DNA of 64,000 nt, taken from NCBI GenBank assembly GCA_945910005.1, contig OX246743.1, positions 7,723,089 through 7,787,088 on the forward strand, given 5' to 3'. The position numbers and the translations under genes are program-made. Positions within the stretch are counted from its first letter, which is position 1; the number at the start of each line of letters is the position of its first letter. Positions 53,645-60,925 of this stretch are shown in pieces. The notes beneath the pieces are model-generated. The model worked only from the letters and a program-made list of their open reading frames with translations. It was not told the DNA's origin and searched no databases. Origin of the DNA: Isoperla grammatica (taxonomy: Eukaryota; Arthropoda; Insecta; Plecoptera; Perlodidae).

Positions 53645-54510
53645 CTTTCAACCTAAATCTAGTTGCATCTCTTTCTCATGCTTCCGGTATTGAAGTGCAG
53701 GTATGGGCGGGCGTTTGGGAGGGCACATGCTTTTTACGATTGGTGCACTCCATGACAGTTGACAATAACAAGCAGGTAGCGGGGAGTCCCGCGGCTCGTG
53801 GAGCGACCGTCTCTTCTGAGGCTCACCTTCTTACGGCGTGGCCAGTGCTGACATGAACATACACTCCGTAACGTTGTTGTGCTCTAGACAACGGTCAGAA
53901 GGTACTCGCACTCCCTGTAGCAGGTTGCTTTAAGGTTGCCATGGAGTTTGTTTTTCTTATGGAAAATAGCATGTAATGAAACAATTCCATAGCAACAATC
54001 CAGGCTTAACTTGTCACTGTTGACTTTATGCATACGGCCATGTCCCCGGACCCAACCTCGATAGTTCACCTCTCCTACAGCATAACATCCAATATCGTAA
54101 GCTATTGGCCCCCGTGGTGCACAGAAGTATGCTCGAGTGTTTACAACCCCCCCCCCCCCCCCCCTCCCCCGTGCAACTGTGCTGCGAGGCAAACTGGGTC
54201 AATATAAAATCTCTGGACCCGGGGAAAGGTAGTGTCCATGGTAGCTCTGCCTGCCGTAAGAGGCGACAAAACGGAGATTGTCGTATGAACCAGTTGTCGC
54301 GAATATGTCGTTAAACAACAATTAATAAAAACAAAATTAAAACATCTTTCTTTGATTGTTGTATGTTTCAAGTCCCACGCAGAACTTATTTGTTTCTTAA
54401 TGCTACAAGTACAACACGTCACAAATCCACTTGCAGTCAGGAAATTCAAGTAACAAAAGACAGTGTAAGCTTTCGCACCTCGTTCTTGTTGCAAAGTGCG
54501 CGCGCAATTG
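53645..54510. other. Gene-proximal stretch with poly-C tract and repeat motif
   Basis: This is unique-looking sequence after satellite B. It contains GAAGTGCAG followed by GTATGG at about 53,700 (possible splice site), a C18 tract at 54147-54164, and at 54218-54272 a segment with core GGTAGCTCTGCCTGCCGTAA that resembles 22965-23018. The open minus-strand frames here run through the poly-C and look spurious. No exon of the downstream gene could be identified. Confidence 0.45.
54147..54164. repeat. Poly-C homopolymer (18)
   Basis: A C run followed by TCCCCC. Confidence 0.9.
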
Positions 54511-54587
54511 TCTCAGGCGGTTCGCTGGTTGGCTACGAGTGCGGAGTGCCTCGCCTGTGACGAAAGCATATCTAAGGTAGTCTTGGG
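54511..54587 (+). repeat. Inverted repeat, left copy, upstream of exon 54683
   Basis: This 77-bp segment (contains TTCGCTGGTTGGCTACGAGT and GTGACGAAAGCATAT) is the reverse complement of 54954-55023, apart from a 7-base insertion (a repeated GAGTGC word) and a few mismatches. It lies about 95 nt before the acceptor of the exon at 54683. Confidence 0.85.
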
Positions 54588-54629
54588 TTGCCTATACGCG
54601 GCTTCAGTTCCTCAACGTCAACGTCGTCG

Positions 54630-54640
54630 CTATATATAAG
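54630..54640 (+). promoter_or_regulatory. TATA-box-like element
   Basis: CTATATATAAG in a GC-richer setting lies about 45 nt before the splice acceptor at 54682. A start about 30 nt downstream would fall near 54,660-54,670, which is too close to that acceptor for a normal first exon and has no in-frame ATG for the conserved frame. It may be an alternative promoter or a chance match. Confidence 0.2.
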
Positions 54641-54682
54641 GTGACGCGTAACTACCCCATGCCGTGTCTATCCACGTTACAG

Positions 54683-54860
54683 GTACCACCCTTCGTATGC
54701 CCCCACCCGGACCCTCTCTCCACGCACGAACACTACATCCCTACAACGTCCACGAGCCTCCCCCAGCGGAACCTACTTCAGTCCGACGCGACTTCCAACG
54801 TTTGACCTTCACAGCGGTGACGACAGCGACCTGGACTTGTCTGACGATGTTTTAAGTCAG
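54683..54860 (+). CDS. Internal exon of uncharacterised gene (first visible exon)
   Basis: The reading frame is open from 54645 (in-frame TGA at 54642) to TAG near 54892, but it contains no ATG, so an upstream exon is needed. The acceptor is TATCCACGTTACAG ending at 54682 and the donor is AGTCAG followed by GTACAG. The exon is 178 nt: one base that completes a codon, then 59 codons, ending in phase 0. The product starts basic and Pro/Ser/Thr-rich (YAPTRTLSPRTNTT) and ends in an acidic patch (HSGDDSDLDLSDDVLSQ) that is typical of translated low-complexity sequence. Two other frames also run for some distance but are stopped by TGA or TAA. The exon lies between inverted repeats. The family is not recognised. 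Confidence 0.55.
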
Positions 54861-54953
54861 GTACAGTTTTATACACTGTCAGCCATGTCCTCATAGAAAC
54901 CTTGACATTACTCTTTCACCAGGCGTGTCTTGTTATCATAGAGGTATACTTGG

Positions 54954-55023
54954 CCCAATATTACCTTACATATGCTTTCGTCACAGGCGAGGCACTCGTA
55001 GCCAACCAGCGAGCCGCCCGAGA
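54954..55023 (-). repeat. Inverted repeat, right copy, downstream of exon 54683-54860
   Basis: The reverse complement of 54511-54587 (contains ATATGCTTTCGTCACAGGCG and ACTCGTAGCCAACCAGCGAG). It starts about 93 nt after the exon's donor site. Confidence 0.85.
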
Positions 55024-55048
55024 AACACCCACGCACATACCGATCGGT

Positions 55049-55107
55049 GATTGGCTACGAACCAGTCGCCTGTGACGACGAAAGCATGTGTAAGGAAGTC
55101 TTGGGAC
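55049..55107 (+). repeat. Third copy of the inverted-repeat unit, direct orientation
   Basis: The segment with GATTGGCTACGAACCAGTCG and CGAAAGCATGTGTAAGGAAG is a more diverged copy of 54530-54587 in the same orientation, adjacent to the right inverted copy. With 54954-55023 it forms a tight hairpin. Confidence 0.75.
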
Positions 55108-55141
55108 AACTTTAGATAGATTTTGTAACCATGTTCCCATC

Positions 55142-55166
55142 CCATGGCAACCTGTGCGCATGCAAC
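55142..55166 (+). repeat. Isolated diverged copy of part of the 78-bp minisatellite unit
   Basis: CCATGGCAACCTGTGCGCAT followed by GCAAC matches the minisatellite unit (CCATGGCAACCTGTGTGCAT then GCAAC) at all but one base, about 400 bp upstream of the array. It may mark an ancestral or dispersed copy. Confidence 0.7.
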
Positions 55167-55571
55167 GCACGTACCTTTCTTAGGAACATTTATGGGAACG
55201 CGTTCCTTGTCTTACATACATCAGGAACTTGTAACGTGAAAAGAATTACCATTTCGTACGAATTTGTTTCTTTATAAGTTCCTTTCGCCGTTGAAATGTC
55301 GCCGAATTCCAGATATCTAGGAACTTCCCGTGTTTCGAAAATGGCGCCACCCCCTTGTCAGATTCCGAGTGATGAAGCGGACGAAGACCGAGCGAGTCCG
55401 TGAGACATAATTACAAGAATTAGATTGAAAGTAATTTTAAAAGAAACGTGAAAGGAACTTATAGTTTCTTTTTTTGAAAAGGAACGGGAACACATTTGGA
55501 TAAGTTGGTTCCTTTTCAAGCAGATGTAACAACTTTTCAAAGTACCTTTTTTGGGGTACCTTGCTCAAGAC

Positions 55572-56600
55572 TGTGTACTGTAACCATGGCAACCTGTGAG
55601 CATGCAACACGTGTCCTGACAGGTGTTGGAGGAGGCCACGGAGCAGCCCGTGTACTGTAACCATGGCAACCTGTGTGCATGCAACACGACACACGTGTCC
55701 TGACAGGTGCTGGAGGAGGCCGACGGAGCAGCCCGTGTACTGTAACCATGGCAACCTGTATGCATGCAACACGTGTCCTGACAGGTGCTGGAGGAGGCCG
55801 ACGGAGTAGCCCGTGTACTGTAACCATGGCAACCTGTATGCATGCAACACGTGTCCTGACAGGTGCTGGAGGAGGCCGACGGAGCAGCCCGTGTACTGTA
55901 ACCATGGCAACCTGTGTGCATGCAACACGACACACGTGTCCTGACAGGTGCTGGAGGAGGCCGACGGAGCAGCCCGTGTACTGTAACCATGGCAACCTGT
56001 GTGCATGCAACACGACACACGTGTCCTGACACGTGCTGGAGGAGGCTGACGGAGCAGCCCGTGTACTGTAACCATGGCAACCTGTGAGCATGCAACACGT
56101 GTCCTGACAGGTGCTGGAGGAGGCTGACGGAGCAGCCCGTGTACTGTAACCATGGCAACCTGTGAGCATGCAACACGTGTCCTGACAGGTGCTGGAGGAG
56201 GCCGACGGAGCAGCCCGTGTACTGTAACCATGGCAACCTGTGAGCATGCAACACGTGTCCTGACAGGTGCTGGAGGAGGCCGACGGAGCAGCCCGTGTAC
56301 TGTAACCATGGCAACCTGTGTGCATGCAACACGTGTCCTGACAGGTGCTGGAGGAGGCCGACGGAGCAGCCCGTGTACTGTAACCATGGCAACCTGTGTG
56401 CTTGCAACACGTGTCCTGACAGGTGCTGGAGGAGGCCGACGGAGCAGCCCGTGTACTGTAACCATGGCAACCTGTATGCATGCAACACGTGTCCTGACAG
56501 GTGCTGGAGGAGGCCGACGGAGCAGCCCGTGTACTGTAACCATGGCAACCTATGTGCATGCAACACGTGTCCTGACAGGTGCTGGAGGAGGCTGACGGAG
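55572..56600 (+). repeat. 78-bp minisatellite carrying a 3' splice site, about 13 copies
   Basis: The unit can be read as CTGACAGGTGCTGGAGGAGG, CCGACGGAGCAGCCCGTGTA, CTGTAACCATGGCAACCTGT and GTGCATGCAACACGTGTC. CTGACAG (CTGACAC in one copy) begins at 55616, 55700, 55778, 55856, 55941, 56026, 56104, 56182, 56260, 56338, 56416, 56494 and 56572. Three copies have a 7-base insertion (CGACACA). The last copy runs straight into exon 56579-56790, so every unit repeats the intron end and about the first seven codons of that exon. Because 78 is a multiple of three, frames of 333-371 residues stay open on the minus strand and 114-147 on the plus. I regard these as artefacts of the period. Confidence 0.93.
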
Positions 56601-56790
56601 ACGGCGACGGCGAGAGGGGTGGATCACCCTCGACGCTAACCGCCACCTCCACGGAGAAGCTGCGTCAAGCCAAGGATCTCTGGGATCTGAGGTGGAGTCG
56701 ATGGTGGGGCTACAACTGGTCACGCAAGAGGGACGAAGCTGTCAGGAAACAGAGGGCCCACATGTCCAGAACGGAGAGAGGCGATCACAG
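56579..56790 (+). CDS. Internal exon with acidic start and tryptophan cluster
   Basis: An in-frame TGA sits within the acceptor itself (CCTGACAG, 56573-56575), so this frame can only be entered by splicing at 56579. It begins in phase 0, matching the phase-0 end of exon 54683-54860, and leaves two bases (AG) at the donor GATCACAG followed by GTATAT. The product starts acidic (VLEEADGDGDGE), then TSTEKLRQAKDLWDLRW and SRWWGYNWSRKRDEA, with six tryptophans within about 18 residues, then a basic tail. Read-through into the intron stops at about 56840-56842. The first codons are part of the upstream minisatellite. No domain family is recognised. Confidence 0.62.
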
Positions 56791-56860
56791 GTATATATCG
56801 TTGTGTGTTTCCTGTTTACTTTGCTTGCTCGGCTCTATTTAGTCTAAAGTCTTCCTTTAG

Positions 56861-56899
56861 ACGTGGTGCACGATACTCTGCCACTCAGGGCCACTTGAG
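56861..56899 (+). CDS. Small internal exon, 39 nt
   Basis: A pyrimidine-rich tract ending TCTTCCTTTAG and a donor GAG followed by GTATGT bound a 39-nt segment. Joined to the two bases left by the previous exon it reads R-RGARYSATQGHL and again leaves two bases, exactly what the next exon needs. The intron before it would be only 70 nt. A second acceptor (GGCTCTATTTAG, ending 56842) lies 18 nt upstream and is also in frame, which would add six residues. Skipping this exon also preserves frame (39 = 13 codons), so it could be alternatively used. Confidence 0.5.
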
Positions 56900-57469
56900 G
56901 TATGTTTTTTGTCATCTTGATCTAGCTGTACTGCCTATAAATAACAATTTCTTCCTACTATAACTGGCGAATAGGTGTGTGGGGGGTGGGGGGGGTAGAG
57001 CTGAATTGTTGAATGAACTATTTTTGTACATTCTGATTTCATGATTTAATTATCATGATTTAATTATATTATATAGCTATCCTACTCTGTAATTGAGTGA
57101 AAAAAGAAATAAATAATTTGAATAATTGAAAAATGATTGGCGGCCAATACTCTTGTTCGTTTAAATAGAAATTGTTTTTTATTTAACTATATTACGGAAG
57201 TCAGTCAATTGTGTATTTTTTTATTTTTAATATTATTATTCTTTTTTTAGGTACCAAAATGATCTTGCGCTCTTTACAATCGTGAGAACTTAACACTATC
57301 GTATGACATTGTGGTAGAGGACTTACGATTACTAACTTAGACTAGACTAAACTATAGCATATGAATGAAGATGAGAATTTGTAATTTTTATGTTTTGTAA
57401 TTTTTAAGGAAGCTGACTAATGTAGTATTTGCTATACGTATTTGTTGATCACGCTGGAAACGTTTTTAG

Positions 57470-57514
57470 CCAAGTGTGAACCCTACGAAGAACTCAGGGA
57501 GAGGTTCGAGTGTT
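57470..57514 (+). other. Exon-like 45-nt segment, out of frame (possible cryptic or poison exon)
   Basis: CGTTTTTAG before it and the strong donor GTGTT followed by GTAAGTAT after it look like real splice signals. One frame reads KCEPYEELRERFEC, but that frame cannot be reached from the preceding exons. In the reachable phase the fourth codon is TGA. It may be a cryptic exon, a regulated premature-stop exon, or chance. Confidence 0.25.
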
Positions 57515-57760
57515 GTAAGTATATAGCCGGTATTAAAATTTAAAACTGTATAATAAGGTGGTATATGCTCAGATTTTCTTTGTAGCTTGCATAATAGTGA
57601 ATATGGTCTTGAGCTGGTAGCTCAGCTACGTCCAATGCTTGTAAGACTGCATAAGTGTAGTTGCACAACGTAGTTATTATGTTGTTATTATCTTTGGTTG
57701 CAACTCTCTGACTGAGACACGGGCACAGTGAGAACCACTTGTTGAACTTAGTGTGCGCAG

Positions 57761-59531
57761 ACCACGTCCCGCCACCCCTGAGAAACCCGCCAGCGAGCAG
57801 GGAGAGCCCGACGCGTCGTCCGAGGGGTCTCCAGGCATGCGCGGCCGCGTCTGGCGGCGACTCCTGGAACTACGCAACAGCTCGTCGTCGCGTATCCACG
57901 CCTTCAAGGCCCGCCTCGCAGAGAGAAGACGCGTCCTGTTCAAGAAGAACCAACGGTCCAAGTTGAAGGAGAACAACTTGATCGACCTCGAGACAAACAC
58001 CAGCGGCCAGTCGTCGCTTCTCTTGATCCCCGACTACCTAATGGAAGCGACGCCGGTGGAGAAACCGGACGTAGCCGTCGATCGGGCGTCGACCAAACCT
58101 GCCAACTCTTCGGACATATCGCTGGCGTCGCTCGAACACCTCGCGATGCGGCTCCAACTGTTGCAGTCCATGGACGACTGCGCGACGGACAAGTCAAGCG
58201 ACGCCGTCATCAACGTCTCGAGAGCAACATCGCCCATTAGTTTATTCTCGGCGAAATCGAAGCGCGAGGCGACGAACGTGTCTCGTGCCCAGCAGGCCTA
58301 TCGACTCATGGTGGAGAAATCGTGTGCGCCGTCCGTGGACGCGGGTAAAATGTTCAACAAGTCCGACCATCACTTCGACCCGGTTCATGTGCTGGAGAGA
58401 ACGTACCTCCCACCTAGACATCCCGCCGTGCCTGCACAGCACGGTGGGAAGCCAACGACGCCTCCCCGAGCCAGTGCTCACGACATGGGCGCCGCGACGC
58501 GCGAGGAGTCACACCGCCCTCTACCCCAGCCGCCCAGTGAAGCACCGCCCCCCAGCGTACTGAAGCTCAAGGAAGACCGCGACTTGGATCACTTGTTTAA
58601 ATCGTTTCAAAGAGAACGGGAGGCTTCCAGATTCGTTCCAACCCATCAACCTTTCAGAAACTATAGCTTGTACAAACCGCGGATGCCTCCGTCTTCATAT
58701 ACCGGACCGCCGCTGTTTTCACCCCTGTTTAGGACCGGTCGGATGTTACCCCCTGACTTCGCGTTCCCCCCACACTACCCTAGCATGTACTACTCGATCC
58801 CCTTCCTCGTGCCCTGGCTAAACATGGACCAGGGCGGACACACGTTCTCTCACGACAAACTGAAACCCGAGATCGCAGACAAACGATCCAGGAGTATTTC
58901 AACGCAGACAGAAGAACACACGGTCCATTCCGTCAACACAAGTACGCAGAAATCAACAGTCGAGATCGCGACGACAAAGATATATCGAGCTGTGTCGACT
59001 CAAACCGAGGAGGAGTCAGTTTCACCTGTTGAAGAAGAGGTTGTCAACTTTTGCCACCAGACGACGAGCACGCACTTTACAGAGTCCTGCGGCACGCAGA
59101 CCCACGTGTGTGAACCCCCGGTTTCGAGCTCTGCTTCGTCGTTTCGGCTGCATCCCAGCAAGGCGATACACGATTGGCTGGCGAATCGGGCTGACGTTTG
59201 CCCCAGCCCGGTAACTCACCAGCTGTCCGCCGTGCCGGAGCGGTCAACACTTAGCGCCAACTTCTCGAAAGCGTCCACGATCCCCTTGAAGGGCTCGAGC
59301 TTCATGACGTCACTAGTCTACAATGACGACGAGGAACAACACGTTATGTTTATCGACTATGAGTCGCTGCCAGAGATCAAGTCCTCGGAAGACCTGCTGT
59401 CGCCTGTCAAACCATGCGATGTTAACAAGACAGACGAGCAAGCAACACAGACTATTAAGAGCTCAAGGAAAAAACAGCTCAAGCTTTTCTTCCAAAGGAA
59501 GCTCTCAAACTTAAGTAGTGCTTCGGAGTGA
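57761..59531 (+). CDS. Large 3'-terminal coding exon; TQT-motif low-complexity protein
   Basis: The frame is open from 57732 to TGA at 59529-59531. The acceptor GTGTGCGCAG ends at 57760, and its one leading base completes the AG left by the previous exon. A second acceptor, ACTTAG ending 57751, is nine bases upstream and in the same phase. Numbering codons from 57753, four TQT motifs occur: T384-Q-T386 (SISTQTEE), T416-Q-T418 (VSTQTEEE), T448-Q-T450 (SCGTQTHV) and T565-Q-T567 (EQATQTIK), plus a variant STQKS at 397-401. TQT with this flank is the docking consensus for dynein light chain LC8 (DYNLL). Other parts are an early Arg-rich stretch, a Pro/Tyr/Phe-rich middle (SMYYSIPFLVPW) and a basic C-terminus (KKQLKLFFQRKL). 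The exon is GC-rich with GC-rich third positions, unlike its AT-rich flanks. I cannot name the gene. Confidence 0.82.
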
Positions 59532-59998
59532 GGATGTGTGATGAATGCATGTATGTCCTCGTTTGGGAATTGGTTATCAAAAATGAAAAATTATAATGCA
59601 ATATTTGACCAATTTATGACCATTTAATTATGACTTTATTTCAAGATACCCGTAATTGACGAGTGGTGATTTACCCGCCCCCTGCCGCCACGAAGGAACG
59701 TGGCGCCCATAGTTGGGACAAATCCGCTAAGTGCTAACTGTTACGCTTTCACGCGCTTAATGTACGATACTTATCTCGTTCTAGCTGTTATTCACTTTTC
59801 AAGTATAACCTATAGGAAAGCGTATTTAGTTCACACAGGCCTACCCGTGGTCAATATAAAGGTTATTTCAAAATTATAGACCCAGTAGTTAATTTGTTAT
59901 AACAATTCGCGCATGAAGAGGATACAATGAGCAACGCGTGTTTTATTTTTTCAACTTCAATCGGCGAAAAACTAATGATCGGATTTTGACGAGAGTTT
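59532..59998 (+). other. 3' flank or untranslated region
   Basis: AT-rich sequence after the stop codon. No canonical AATAAA lies within the first 700 nt. The nearest are at about 60319-60324 and 60456-60461, so the polyadenylation site is undetermined. Confidence 0.4.
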
Positions 59999-60246
59999 CT
60001 TAAGCATGTGTTCCAATAATGTGAAAAAAAAGCAAATACACTTTCTAGATAGAAATTGCTCTGAACGAAAATTCATAGCATGCAATAATATGCAGGGTGT
60101 AGCGGTTGGGCCTCAAAAGTAGCGGTTTTGACCGTGAAACTAAGCACCTTGCATATTAGTGCATGCTATGAATTTTCGTTCTGGGCATTTTCTATCTAGA
60201 AAGTGTATTTGCTTATTGTCTCACATTATTGGTACGCATTCTTAAG
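59999..60246. mobile_element. Palindromic MITE, about 248 bp
   Basis: Arms of about 105 bp from CTTAAGCATGTGTTCCAATA on the left pair with their reverse complement ending GGTACGCATTCTTAAG on the right. Words such as AAGCAAATACACTTTCTAGA and CGAAAATTCATAGCATGC are mirrored almost perfectly, around a loop containing GTAGCGGTTGGGCC. No coding capacity and no clear target duplication. If it lies in the 3' untranslated region it would form a strong hairpin. Confidence 0.8.
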
Positions 60247-60823
60247 GTGTCACTACAGCAAGGACTATGGCCCGCTAGAGGGGTAAGGGGAAAAGTAGCA
60301 TAGTTTGCCCTAGTTCATAATAAAATAGTCATAACTTCGGCAATAATAATCGTACGAAAACGATTTAAGACTTTTTGAAAACCCCGAAGACTCCGCTTTA
60401 ATATTATAACTATTTGTTATTATTGTTTAAAGCAGGACTAAAATAACTGTATTTTAATAAAGATCTGCAAAATTGACTTTTTCTAGGTTATTATGTGCAA
60501 ATATTACTTCAGAAATCCGATAGAACGTTTTTGAGTAAAACACACTACTTACTTAACGCAAGACCATATATATTTTTATTTTATAGATTTTAAATATGAT
60601 AAAAAAAAATTATAATTTTATTCTTTAATTGCATATTTTTATTAAACGTTTTAAAAACTCAACAAACTAACTTTGGTCTACAATACCATTCAATGCAGTA
60701 AGTGAAACACTTTTTAAATTTTTATGATATCTATAACCGTTCTTGAGCAAAGTTGGCAAAAAGTTTACAAACATTGTAAAAGAGAAGTCGCCCGACAACG
60801 AGCGCTTAGTGCAGTCAGCGGCA
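60247..60823. other. AT-rich stretch, no supported gene
   Basis: It contains AATAAA at about 60319 and 60456 and A/T-rich runs near 60,600. No exon is recognised. Confidence 0.4.
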
Positions 60824-60925
60824 ACTTCTGATTCCCACTGGCGCTGTAGCCTGTATCAGTGACTGACGGGTGTAATACTTCTGATTCCCACTGGCGCTGT
60901 ATCAGTGACTGACGGGTATAATACT
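60824..60925. repeat. Direct repeat, two copies, 53-bp offset
   Basis: ACTTCTGATTCCCACTGGCG begins at 60824 and 60877 and is followed by CAGTGACTGACGGGT-TAATA in both. The second copy lacks a 7-base GCCTGTA. A simple tandem duplication. Confidence 0.85.

Noticed and set aside
25705..54200. Genuine small genes for each 62-codon frame in satellite B
   Set aside because: Frames recur mechanically across two units and vary with single-base changes. They are reported only as a curiosity of the unit.
53884..54494. Minus-strand frames of 102 and 117 codons with poly-glycine
   Set aside because: They run through the C18 homopolymer, lack splice or domain support, and overlap each other in different frames.
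54630..54640. Core promoter of the four-exon gene
   Set aside because: Listed only as a low-confidence site: the coding frame lacks an ATG downstream of it before the acceptor, so it cannot by itself start the proposed protein.
55673..56639. Plus-strand repeat frames of 114-147 codons in the same array
   Set aside because: Same artefact of the period; the phase that continues into the true exon is stopped by TAA in each unit.
55437..56652. Long minus-strand open frames of 333-371 codons made of repeated HGLLRRPPPAPVRTRV-type units
   Set aside because: The 78-bp period is a multiple of three, so several frames on both strands stay open automatically. The real coding evidence here (exon 56579) is on the plus strand.
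57739..59514. Other frames on both strands inside the large exon (60-107 codons)
   Set aside because: Shadow frames caused by high GC content. The 592-codon frame is far longer and has consistent motifs.
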